Source of the DNA: an uncultured Lachnotalea sp.
GTDB lineage: Bacteria > Bacillota > Clostridia > Lachnospirales > Lachnospiraceae
Assembly: GCA_947066815.1 (NCBI GenBank)
Contig: CAMSZT010000004.1
Span: 58,646-122,645 of the forward strand
DNA length: 64,000 nt
Direction: 5' to 3'
Both the position numbers and the translations under genes were made by a program. This document shows positions 26,346-34,214 of the stretch, in pieces (the stretch's first letter is position 1; each line of letters opens with the position of its first letter). Under the pieces are notes generated by a model that saw only the letters and a program-made list of their open reading frames with translations, had not been told where the DNA came from and ran no database searches.

Positions 26346-27791
26346 ATGCTACGACAAGATTATCTCAACGGTTATGATGCCGACGCCATCCACCAGCGGG
26401 CCGCCCGGGTCATCCGGGACGGAAAACGCCTCTCCCAGGAGGCCCTGGAGACATACCGGGCCTGGTTTGACCAAAAATGTGCCGGTTCCAAAGCGGCCGT
26501 CGAGGAGGCCAAGCGTTTTATTCCCGGAGGGATACAGCACAACCTGGCCCTCAACCACCCTTTCCCCCTGGATATCGTCCGGGCCGACGGCCCCTACCTC
26601 TGCGACATCGACGGCAATCAGTATATCGACCTGCTCAATGCCGGCGGCGTCACCATTCTGGGCAACAACTATCCCCCGATCCGGGAGGCAGTCGTGAGGA
26701 TGATGGAGGACACCGGATATCTCACCGGCCTCTACCATGAATATGAGCGGAAACTGGCGGAAAAGATCTGCTCCTGCTACCCTTCCTGCGACAAATTCCG
26801 GATGCTGGGCAGCGGCACGGAGGCGGTGATGGTAGCCCTCCGTCTGGCCCGCGCTTTCACCGGAAAGGACCAGATCGTCAAACTCAAGGGCTGCTATGAC
26901 GGCTGGAGCGACCATATCGTCTACGACGTGCGCACGGTAAACACCAAAGCCTCCTTCGCCTCCGGGATCCCCGCCGATACGTTAAAAAACACCTCCGCCG
27001 TGATGATCAACGATCCGGAGGCCCTGGAACGGCGTTTTATCGAAAACGAGGCCAAAGGCGGCACCGCGGCCTTCATCATGGAACCCATCGGGCAGGACTC
27101 CGGCGGCGTGCCGGTCCGGCTGGGCTACCACCAGGAAGTCCGGCGGCTGTGTGACAAATACGGCGTGCTGCTCATCATGGACGAGGTGGTCACCGGCTTC
27201 CGCCTCGGCATGGGTGGAGCCCAGGAGACCTTCGGCGTGCCGGCGGACATCACCGTCTTCGGCAAGATCATCGCCGGCGGCTTTGCCTCCGCCGGAGGCG
27301 TGGGGGCCCGGGATGAGATCATGGCCCTGATCACCCCCGGCGTATCCCACACCGCGGGACGGACCATCATGCTGGGCGGGACCCTGAGCGCCAACCCGGT
27401 CAGCTGCGTTGCCGGCTACACGGCCCTGTGCGAGCTAGAACGGACCCGCGCCCACGAAAAACTGGAGACGGCCGCGGAGCAGTTTGCCAGAGATCTGACG
27501 GATCTGGCCAATCGGTATGAAATCCCTGCCATCATCACCCATCAGGGCTCCATCATGCAAATCGACGTCACGGGCTTCAAGCACATCGCCACCTTCCGGG
27601 AGTACTCCGAGGCGGAGATCGCTGCCCTGCGGGCGGAGGGCGGAAAGCGGATGAACGAGTTCGCCATGGCCCTGGCCGCCGAGGGAGTCATCGTAGCCGC
27701 CGGCAACAAGACCTTCCTGAACCTCCAGACCATCGGTGTCCTGCAGGATGCCCTGGCTGCCTATGAGCGGGTATTCCGGCAGATGATCTGA
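26346..27791 (+). CDS. Class III aminotransferase, glutamate-semialdehyde-aminomutase-like
   Basis: A 481-residue PLP enzyme whose core resembles HemL (KRFIPGGIQHNLALNH, LGSGTEAVMVALRLARAF, LIMDEVVTGFRLGMGGAQ, PLP-Lys in VFGKIIAGGFASAGG near residue 305). It has an extra N-terminal segment of about 45 residues. The true hemL is at 4925 in the hem operon, so this copy is free for another job. Within an operon that also encodes a deacetylase and a sugar kinase, it could transaminate, or shift within the molecule, the amino group freed by deacetylation. ATG at 26346 has AAAGGAAG upstream. A role in side-chain amine metabolism unrelated to sugars is possible but less consistent with context. Confidence 0.88.
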   Translation: MLRQDYLNGYDADAIHQRAARVIRDGKRLSQEALETYRAWFDQKCAGSKAAVEEAKRFIPGGIQHNLALNHPFPLDIVRADGPYLCDIDGNQYIDLLNAGGVTILGNNYPPIREAVVRMMEDTGYLTGLYHEYERKLAEKICSCYPSCDKFRMLGSGTEAVMVALRLARAFTGKDQIVKLKGCYDGWSDHIVYDVRTVNTKASFASGIPADTLKNTSAVMINDPEALERRFIENEAKGGTAAFIMEPIGQDSGGVPVRLGYHQEVRRLCDKYGVLLIMDEVVTGFRLGMGGAQETFGVPADITVFGKIIAGGFASAGGVGARDEIMALITPGVSHTAGRTIMLGGTLSANPVSCVAGYTALCELERTRAHEKLETAAEQFARDLTDLANRYEIPAIITHQGSIMQIDVTGFKHIATFREYSEAEIAALRAEGGKRMNEFAMALAAEGVIVAAGNKTFLNLQTIGVLQDALAAYERVFRQMI

Positions 27792-27850
27792 TCTCCCGGG
27801 GGCTTTCTCCCGCACAAGAGATCCGGAAAACTTCCTAATATAAGGACAAT

Positions 27851-27886
27851 GGAGGCATATGCCGGCCAGGGCCGGCATATGCCTCC
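27851..27886. terminator. Strong hairpin between convergent aminotransferase and lacI genes
   Basis: GGAGGCATATGCCGGC pairs over 16 bp with its exact complement around a 4-nt loop. It lies between the stops at 27791 (+) and 27910 (-). Only TCTT follows on the plus strand, so it may be a weak or bidirectional terminator. Confidence 0.65.
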
Positions 27887-27909
27887 TCTTGAAAAATCCC
27901 GAAAAACCT

Positions 27910-28959
27910 CTACTCCTTCTCGCGAAAACACCAGGGAATCCGCGGCGGTTTGGCACAGCTCTCCCTCTCGACGATGTAGAACGGAAGGGAAACCTTCATA
28001 TGGATGGAGTGGCCTCCGTTGATCCTGTCCAGAAGGATCTTGGTGGCCGTCTGCCCCATCTCCTCCACGGGGATGTGGACCGAGGTGAGCTTGGTGGACA
28101 TGTACTGAGCCATGTCGATGTCATCGATCCCCATGATGGACAGATCCTGAGGCGTGCGCACCCCCATCTCATGGAGAGCCCGCATGGCCCCGATGGCCGT
28201 CAGGTCATTGGCACAGAGGATGGCCGTCACACCCTCCGCACGGCGCATCAGCTCCCAGGCCCCCCGATACCCGTTCTCCGTGGAGAGCATCACGCTGCGC
28301 ACATAGTTCTCTCTCAGAGGGATCTTATGCTCCTCAAGCGCCTGGAGATATCCCAGATAGCGGTTCTCGTTGTCGGTCTCTCCGATATAGGCCACATTCT
28401 GATGCCCCAGGCTCAGAAGATACTCCACCGCCGCCCGACTGACCTCCTGCCCGTCGCAGATAATCTGGTCGTACTTGGCTTCCGGCGGGTTGAGTCCGGT
28501 ATAGCTGACACAGTGGAAACTCTGCTTGAGCAGGTGCAGCAGCTTCCGGTCACACCGCCCCAGGATCACCACCCCCCGCACATGCTGGTCCACCATGTCC
28601 TGGAGCAGGGAAGGCTGCCGGACATCCACTTCCGTCAGGGAATACCGGACCCGGTATCCTGCCTGAAAGGCCGCGGCCTCCACGCTGCGGGCCAGCTGGG
28701 AAAAAAAAGGATCGCTGATGGACTCCGGCGTCCTGGCAAACAGGCAGGCGATCGAACAGTGGGGCTGGCCGGCCCCGGGCTGCGTGTTCCGTTTCAGGTT
28801 CAATGCATTCTCATTGGGTCTATAACCGGTCCTGCTCACGATCTCCCAGATACGGTTCTGCAGCTCGGGCCGGGCTACATGAGGGCCCTTCTGATTGATG
28901 ACACGGGAGACGGTGGAAACGGATACCCCTGCCTCCTTGGCGATTTCTTTTAACGTCAT
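27910..28959 (-). CDS. LacI-family transcriptional repressor of the catabolic regulon
   Basis: A 349-residue regulator with the N-terminal helix-turn-helix and hinge (TLKEIAKEAGVSVSTVSRVI at residues 2-21, then RTGYRPNENALNLK) and a periplasmic-binding-protein-like core (VRGVVILGRC, GHQNVAYIGETDNENRY, ILCANDLTAIGAMRAL, LSIMGIDDIDMA). Its gene lies between the nagA-like operon and the dehydrogenase/TSUP unit. LacI-type palindromes occur at both divergent promoter regions and next to its own promoter, so it most likely controls all three units and itself. The effector is probably a pathway intermediate. The N-terminus fits the family exactly, so the start at 28959 is secure. Confidence 0.92.
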   Translation of the reverse strand: MTLKEIAKEAGVSVSTVSRVINQKGPHVARPELQNRIWEIVSRTGYRPNENALNLKRNTQPGAGQPHCSIACLFARTPESISDPFFSQLARSVEAAAFQAGYRVRYSLTEVDVRQPSLLQDMVDQHVRGVVILGRCDRKLLHLLKQSFHCVSYTGLNPPEAKYDQIICDGQEVSRAAVEYLLSLGHQNVAYIGETDNENRYLGYLQALEEHKIPLRENYVRSVMLSTENGYRGAWELMRRAEGVTAILCANDLTAIGAMRALHEMGVRTPQDLSIMGIDDIDMAQYMSTKLTSVHIPVEEMGQTATKILLDRINGGHSIHMKVSLPFYIVERESCAKPPRIPWCFREKE

Positions 28960-29057
28960 GGCTTTTTCACTCCATTTTTTAGTCTGACATCCCCGGAAAC
29001 GCTGTACCGGCCCGGCCGGTCTTTGATATCTGCAGCTTCCCAGCGTTCACCGTTCTT

Positions 29058-29086
29058 ATTATAGCGTGCTTTCCTTTTTGGCGCAA
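29058..29086 (-). promoter_or_regulatory. Promoter of the lacI-family gene
   Basis: On the minus strand TTGCGC (29081-29086) and TATAAT (29058-29063) are separated by 17 nt. The -35 box overlaps the operator cluster O3, which is consistent with autoregulation. Confidence 0.55.
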
Positions 29087-29108
29087 CCGATTAATGCAAA
29101 TTATTTGC
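29081..29108. promoter_or_regulatory. LacI-type operator cluster O3
   Basis: GCAAATTATTTGC (29096-29108) is a perfect palindrome with the same GCAAA/TTTGC half-sites as O1. It is preceded by a weaker CG-centred site, GCGCAACCGATTAATGC (29081-29097). Together they cover the -35 of the lacI promoter and lie 39 nt ahead of the rightward dehydrogenase gene. Confidence 0.55.
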
Positions 29109-29146
29109 CTAATTTTACGAAAAATCATGCAAAGGAGAATTGTCTT

Positions 29147-30172
29147 ATGAAGCAGATCCAACTCACCGCACCTCAGCTGATCGAAACCCTCGAAACCCCG
29201 CTCCCCCGGGCCGAGCCCGGCTGGGTGCTGGCAAAGACGCTGCGCACCGGCATCTGCGGCACCGACGTCCACAGCTTCTTCGGGGAGACGATCTTCGGCA
29301 AGGTATTCCCCTTCCATATCGGCCACGAAGTCTGTGCACAGGTGGAAGCCGTGGGAGAACCCTGTCCCGGCCTTAAGCCCGGGGACGTCATCGTGATCAA
29401 CCCCTTTTTCACCTGCGGTTCCTGTCCTGCCTGCTATATGGGACAGGAAAACAACTGCTCACACAAAACTACCATAGGCTTAAAGGGCTTTGGCGGCTTC
29501 TCGGAGTATGTCTATGTCCCCGCCGGCAGCGCCTTTAAGATCCAAAGCCGGGACTACGACGCCATGTGCCTGGCCGAACCCCTCGCCACGGTGGTCTATG
29601 GCTTTGACAAGCTCCGCCTGGATCCGTCCATGCGGGTACTCATCCAGGGAGCGGGACCAATCGGCCTGATGTTCCTTCAGCTGGCACGGGCAAAGAACGT
29701 GGGACAGCTGACCGTCTGTGATCTGAACCGCAAAAAGCTGGACGCTGCCCTGGATCTCGGTGCGGACGCCGCACTCTCCCCGCTGGAGGCAGAGGATGCG
29801 GCACGGCTGGAGCAGGCGGCCGGCTTCGATGTGGTCATCGACTGCACAGGCTCCATCCGGTCCATGCAAAAAGCCGTGGAACGCATCGGCTTTGGCGGAC
29901 AGATCCTGCTCTTCGGCCTGTGCTCCGCAGAACAGTCCATGGAGATCAAACCCTTCCGTCTTTATCAGAAGGACGCCTGCCTGATGACGTCCTTTGCCCT
30001 CAACAGGCGCTCCTTCCGAAAGGCGGTGGCTCTGTTGGAAAACGGAAAGATCGACACCTCCGGCCTCATCGACAGCGTTCAGCCTGTCTCTCAGCTGGAA
30101 GCCGGCATCCGGCGTCTGGCCAAAGGGGATGCCTCCGGAAAGATCATCATCGACACCACCCGGCAGGACTAA
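29147..30172 (+). CDS. Zinc-dependent medium-chain dehydrogenase (second MDR enzyme of the regulon)
   Basis: A 341-residue MDR alcohol dehydrogenase. The catalytic zinc site is GICGTDVHSFFGE with HIGHEVCAQVEAVG, the structural zinc cluster is FTCGSCPACYMGQENNC, and the cofactor loop is LIQGAGPIGLMFLQLA. It is closer to threonine or galactitol-phosphate dehydrogenases than to housekeeping alcohol dehydrogenases. ATG at 29147 has AAAGGAG upstream; an earlier in-frame ATG at 29066 lies inside the operator region and is rejected. It leads a unit with the TSUP transporter 17 nt downstream. It probably oxidises a hydroxyl on the pathway substrate. Confidence 0.88.
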   Translation: MKQIQLTAPQLIETLETPLPRAEPGWVLAKTLRTGICGTDVHSFFGETIFGKVFPFHIGHEVCAQVEAVGEPCPGLKPGDVIVINPFFTCGSCPACYMGQENNCSHKTTIGLKGFGGFSEYVYVPAGSAFKIQSRDYDAMCLAEPLATVVYGFDKLRLDPSMRVLIQGAGPIGLMFLQLARAKNVGQLTVCDLNRKKLDAALDLGADAALSPLEAEDAARLEQAAGFDVVIDCTGSIRSMQKAVERIGFGGQILLFGLCSAEQSMEIKPFRLYQKDACLMTSFALNRRSFRKAVALLENGKIDTSGLIDSVQPVSQLEAGIRRLAKGDASGKIIIDTTRQD

Positions 30173-30189
30173 ACATAAGGAGGGGATCT

Positions 30190-30972
30190 ATGCTGACTTT
30201 TTTTCTTGTCGGCTTTCTTGCCAGCACGGCGGGAGCCATCTGCGGGATCGGCGGAGGCGTGATCATCAAACCGGTACTGGATCTGCTCCGGCCGGGGAAC
30301 GTGTCCGCGATCAGCTTCCTTTCCGGATGTACCGTGCTGGCCATGAGCTGCTACTCCGTGGGACATTCCCTGCTGTCGGGGAAGAAAAGCGTCTCCCTGG
30401 ACACCGGCACGCCCCTCGCCATAGGGGCCGCTGCGGGCGGTCTGCTCGGCAGCCGCCTGTTCTCTGCGGTCAGGGGGATGTTCGAGGATCAAAACAGGGT
30501 CGGGGCGGTCCAGGCGGCCTGCCTGGCGCTTGTCACGGCCGGAACGCTGCTCTATACGATCAAAAAAGACCGCATTCCCGCCCATCCGGTATCCGGCCGG
30601 ACCCCATGCGTCCTGATCGGCCTGGCTCTTGGATGCATGTCCAGTTTCCTCGGCATCGGCGGCGGCCCCATCAACCTGGTGGTATTATATTTCTTTTTCG
30701 GTATGGACACCAGGACGGCCGCTGTCAACAGCCTCTATATCATCCTGTTCAGCCAGCTGGCCAATGTGCTGACGGTGCTGCTGACCGGCGCCCCGCCCTT
30801 CCGATGGCAGACACTGGTCCTGATGGTGCTCGGCGGCATCGGCGGCGCCGCCGCGGGACGATACCTGAACCGGAAGCTGGAAGACCGGGCAGTAGACAGG
30901 CTCTTTATCGGCCTGATGGTGCTGATCATCGGTATCAGCCTGTTTAACGCCTGGCGCTTTCTCGCCCCATGA
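30190..30972 (+). CDS. TSUP (TauE/SafE) family membrane transporter
   Basis: A 260-residue integral membrane protein with about eight segments and the duplicated TSUP motif: FLASTAGAICGIGGGVIIKP near the N-terminus and LGCMSSFLGIGGGPINLVVL in the second half. Characterised family members move sulfite, sulfoacetate, taurine and other small organic anions, often as exporters. AAGGAGGGG precedes ATG 30190, and a longer in-frame reading back into the dehydrogenase gene is a shadow. Sharing a LacI-type control region with a NitT/TauT importer, it may export an anionic end product of the pathway. Confidence 0.87.
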   Translation: MLTFFLVGFLASTAGAICGIGGGVIIKPVLDLLRPGNVSAISFLSGCTVLAMSCYSVGHSLLSGKKSVSLDTGTPLAIGAAAGGLLGSRLFSAVRGMFEDQNRVGAVQAACLALVTAGTLLYTIKKDRIPAHPVSGRTPCVLIGLALGCMSSFLGIGGGPINLVVLYFFFGMDTRTAAVNSLYIILFSQLANVLTVLLTGAPPFRWQTLVLMVLGGIGGAAAGRYLNRKLEDRAVDRLFIGLMVLIIGISLFNAWRFLAP

Positions 30973-31062
30973 CAGATTTCCATTTGTGTTTTTCCCGGAA
31001 ATCGGATATACTGTAGTCAACACAAAAAATTTCGACTGTGCGGTTGAAGGGAGAGAACACTC

Positions 31063-31605
31063 ATGAACGGAACACAACTCACGAAACTGGCGCTGGACCT
31101 GGGCTTTGCGGATGCCGCCCTGATCGACACGGACGAACTGGTCTTTGTGCCCAATTTCCGGATGCTCTGCAAAGAAAACCTGTGTGGGAAATACGGGGTC
31201 AACTACGCCTGCCCGCCGGACTGCGGGACCGTGGAGGAGATGAAACAGAAGGTGCTGTCCTGGAGGCAGGCCCTCGTCATGCAGACCATGTGGGATATCA
31301 GCGATCCTCTGGATAATGAGCAGATCAAGCCGGCAAAAGCCGAACACAACAAAATGACCCGCGCGCTGATCGACGAGTCCGGAGAGCCCGGGCTGATGAT
31401 CGGGGTGAGCGGCTGCAGCCTCTGCGATCCCTGTGCCCTCACGGCCGGAGAACCCTGCCGTTTCCCGAAGCTTCAATATTCCTGTATGTCGGCCTACTGC
31501 ATCTTTGTAAAGGAGATGGCCGAACACTGTCACATGGACTACGAATGCGCGCCCGGCATCACCACCTTCTTCAGCATGTTCTGCTTCGGAGAGCGGAAGG
31601 CCTGA
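31063..31605 (+). CDS. DUF2284 family Cys-rich metal-binding protein
   Basis: A 180-residue cytoplasmic protein of the DUF2284 family. Its many Cys residues cluster in CKENLCGKYGVNYACPPDC, SGCSLCDPCALTAGEPC and YSCMSAYC, a pattern suggestive of an iron-sulfur or zinc site. The function of the family is not established. The ATG at 31063 is preceded by TTGAAGGGAG, and a TATACT box at 31007-31012 with a weak -35 could give it its own promoter. It follows the TSUP gene by 90 nt; whether it shares the catabolic role is uncertain. Confidence 0.8.
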   Translation: MNGTQLTKLALDLGFADAALIDTDELVFVPNFRMLCKENLCGKYGVNYACPPDCGTVEEMKQKVLSWRQALVMQTMWDISDPLDNEQIKPAKAEHNKMTRALIDESGEPGLMIGVSGCSLCDPCALTAGEPCRFPKLQYSCMSAYCIFVKEMAEHCHMDYECAPGITTFFSMFCFGERKA

Positions 31606-31632
31606 ATCTGCCTTCCGTCCCTCAAAGGTCTG

Positions 31633-31722
31633 CTTACATCCGAACGGCTCACATACGAATCGCTTATATGTGAATCACTTATATGCGGATCGCTTACATA
31701 GGAATCGCTCACATAAGCGGGG
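31633..31722. repeat. Tandem array of 15-bp units
   Basis: Five and a half contiguous 15-nt units start at 31633, with consensus CTTACATANGAATCG (Y at positions 3 and 5). It fills the gap between the convergent DUF2284 and cardiolipin-synthase genes, and its last unit supplies the cardiolipin-synthase stop codon. There are no spacers between units. Confidence 0.8.
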
Positions 31723-33286
31723 CGAACACCTTCATCAGGCAGCCGATGAGCTTCACCCCAAGCTTTTCTTTTCGGACCGTCTCCGGAGTGACCTGCCTGC
31801 ACTTTGCCAGCGTCTCCTTAAAATCTTCCTCGATCCCGGAAATGCAGTCCGCTCCGCAGAGATAAGTGGCGCATTCAAAATGGTGGTACAGACTCCGGTA
31901 GTCCAGATTGATGGTGCCAACCACCGCCTCCCTCCCGTCGCCGACGAAGACCTTCGCATGGACAAAGCCCGGCGTGTATTCGTAGATCTTCACCCCGGAT
32001 TCCAGCAGAGACGCATAGTGGGTCTTGGCCAGGGCGTAGGGAATGGCCTTGTCCGGGATCCCCGGCAGCACGATCACCACCTCGACGCCCCTCTCGGCAG
32101 CAAATTTGATGGCCGTCTCCATCTCCCCGTCCAGGATCAGATAGGGCATCATGATCGATACATGGTCCGTGGACCGGTTCAGGATATCCATGTAGACCCG
32201 CTCTCCCAGCCGGTCCTCGTCCAGCGGGCAGTCCCCGTAGGGGATCACATAGCCCCTGGCCGCCTCCGCCCGCCCCGCGGGATAGGAGAGAAACCGCTCG
32301 ATCTCCTCCTTCTTTTCCCCCCACATCTGCAGGAACATCAGGGTGAAGCTCTTCACCGCCTCCCCCTTTAACATGACGGCCGTGTCCTTCCAGTGCCCGA
32401 ACTTTACTTTCCGGTTAATGTACTCATCCGCCAGGTTCACACCGCCGTTGAAGGCCGTGTGCCCGTCGACGACCAGGATCTTCCTGTGATCCCTGTAATT
32501 ATAGTGGGTCGAGACAAAGGGCGTCACCGGCGCAAAGACCCGGCAGTCGATCCCCAGAGCTTTCAGCCGCTTCGGATAATCCCTGGGCAGGAGGGCAAAT
32601 TCACAGGTGCCGTCATACAGAAACCGCACCTCCACCCCCTCCTTCGCCTTCTTCGCCAGGATTTCCAGGATCCGCCCCCACATGATCCCCTCGTCCACGA
32701 TGAAATACTCCATAAAAATGAAATGCTCCGCCGCCTCAAGCTGCTTTAACATTTCCTCAAACTTGTCCTCCCCCAAAGGAAAGTAAGTCACCGCCGTCCC
32801 GTCATAGACCGGATGGCAGCCGCTTCTGGCAATATAGTGAGCCAGGGAGGCGGCTCCCGGGTTTTCCTCCTCCAGCCGCTTAAGGACCGCTTCCTCCTGG
32901 GGAATACAGGTTTTGGTCTCCGAAATGACCTGGTTCATATACTTTTTCACCACCCGGTGGCCCAGATCACTCCGGATATAGACAAAGAACAGCACGCCGA
33001 ACACCGGCAGGAGCATGATCACCGTCAGCCAGGTGATCTTCACCGTGGGATCGATCCTGCTGTTCATATTCAGAAAGACGATGACCAGGACAAAGGTCAG
33101 AAATACCGTGGCTCCGAAAATATGCGGCAGATACTCCTCGAACCACTGAAACAGCCCCAGCAGGAGCAGCACCTGCAGGACCAGCAGCACGAGGACCAGA
33201 CCGAACCGGCTGAACACGGCATGAACGATCCCCTTCTGCCCTTTTTTTAACAGGGTGAGCCCCCTGTTCGTATCATCTGTCTGCAT
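31709..33286 (-). CDS. cls: Cardiolipin synthase
   Basis: A 525-residue membrane enzyme that joins two phosphatidylglycerol molecules into cardiolipin. Two hydrophobic N-terminal segments (VLVLLVLQVLLLLGLFQWF and FGATVFLTFVLVIVFLNM) and a third (WLTVIMLLPVFGVLFFVYI) precede two phospholipase-D motifs: HYNYRDHRKILVVDG with HxK, and GFVHAKVFVGDG with HxK, followed by VGTINLDYRSL. ATG at 33286 is 8 nt after AAGGAG; a GTG 9 nt upstream has worse spacing. The C-terminal codons and stop lie in the 15-bp repeat array, so repeat number could vary the C-terminus. Confidence 0.95.
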   Translation of the reverse strand: MQTDDTNRGLTLLKKGQKGIVHAVFSRFGLVLVLLVLQVLLLLGLFQWFEEYLPHIFGATVFLTFVLVIVFLNMNSRIDPTVKITWLTVIMLLPVFGVLFFVYIRSDLGHRVVKKYMNQVISETKTCIPQEEAVLKRLEEENPGAASLAHYIARSGCHPVYDGTAVTYFPLGEDKFEEMLKQLEAAEHFIFMEYFIVDEGIMWGRILEILAKKAKEGVEVRFLYDGTCEFALLPRDYPKRLKALGIDCRVFAPVTPFVSTHYNYRDHRKILVVDGHTAFNGGVNLADEYINRKVKFGHWKDTAVMLKGEAVKSFTLMFLQMWGEKKEEIERFLSYPAGRAEAARGYVIPYGDCPLDEDRLGERVYMDILNRSTDHVSIMMPYLILDGEMETAIKFAAERGVEVVIVLPGIPDKAIPYALAKTHYASLLESGVKIYEYTPGFVHAKVFVGDGREAVVGTINLDYRSLYHHFECATYLCGADCISGIEEDFKETLAKCRQVTPETVRKEKLGVKLIGCLMKVFAPLM

Positions 33287-33386
33287 GACCTTCACTCCTT
33301 ATAAAAACCTGTTTTTCCCCTGTTATTGTAAACCATACAGTAACCGGACGGTCAATCGGAAAATGAAATCCCCCGGAATCTTCCCC

Positions 33387-34214
33387 TCACTGCATCCGGT
33401 AGCGCAGACCCTCTCCCCCCGGCACCATACTGTTTAAGCTTCTGGCCGCATGGAGACCCGCCGACTCCCGCAATGCCTCCCATTCCGCCTCCGTAAAGGC
33501 TTCCCCCGGGGCTTCGGAAAGTCTGAGGACCACAGATTTCGGCTCCTCGTACTGATATACCTCCCCCCAGGTGCTCTCCGGGATCACCGCCAGCCCTCCT
33601 CCCGTCTGGAGCTCTTGGGAGGTGACGATACCTATGGTCTGGTAAAGCCGCCCTTCCACCTCGACGGTCTCCCCCAGCGGGTCTATACCGGGAAACAGGA
33701 TCTGAGCCGCACGCCCGTCCAGAAGGACCACCTGTCTCTTTTCCTCCACATCCCTCTCCGTGATCCCCCGGCCCCTCTCCACCTGGAGGCCGGCCGCCGG
33801 AAGGAAACCGGTATCCGCGCCAATGACGCTCCCCGCCTGCAGGCTGTCCATTCCCCGACAGACGCTCCCACCCTCTCTCCGGTAAAAAGCGGCCGCTGCC
33901 GCCACACTCTCCCGGCTGCCAAGCTCCGGGACCAGCCGGTCCGCCAGGGGAACAATGGATGAGGGCGCGGCCTCCGCGGAAAAATCGCAGGGCGTCCCGT
34001 CCGGGAGACAGGGGCTCACCACCACGGAGCCGTCCCCGAATCCGATGCTTCCCCCCGTCTCCTTTTCCTCCTGCGCTGCCTTCTCCTCCCCGGCCTCCTG
34101 TCCCCGCCTTCCGAGCCGGAAGGACAGGATCCCCACAAGGACCGAAAAGGCCAACGCCAGGAGAGCCAAAAACAGCAGACCCTTCTTTTTCTTCACATGC
34201 TCCCTCCAGTTCAT
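33387..34214 (-). CDS. MacB-like extracellular core domain protein (single membrane anchor)
   Basis: A 275-residue protein with one N-terminal membrane segment (GLLFLALLALAFSVLVGILS, about 11-30) and an extracellular domain resembling the periplasmic core of MacB-type permeases: ERGRGITERDVEEKRQVVLL, LFPGIDPLGETVEVEGR, LYQTIGIV. The four-helix permease part is absent. The gene overlaps the adaptor gene upstream by ATGA and is the last gene of a six-gene operon. It may dock with the two HlyD-like adaptors, as MacB cores dock with MacA in other systems. The domain assignment is by motif resemblance and moderately sure. Confidence 0.75.
   Translation of the reverse strand: MNWREHVKKKKGLLFLALLALAFSVLVGILSFRLGRRGQEAGEEKAAQEEKETGGSIGFGDGSVVVSPCLPDGTPCDFSAEAAPSSIVPLADRLVPELGSRESVAAAAAFYRREGGSVCRGMDSLQAGSVIGADTGFLPAAGLQVERGRGITERDVEEKRQVVLLDGRAAQILFPGIDPLGETVEVEGRLYQTIGIVTSQELQTGGGLAVIPESTWGEVYQYEEPKSVVLRLSEAPGEAFTEAEWEALRESAGLHAARSLNSMVPGGEGLRYRMQ

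Noticed and set aside
31633..31722. Repeat array considered as a CRISPR or attachment site
   Set aside because: The 15-nt units are contiguous and lie between ordinary convergent genes, with no integrase nearby.
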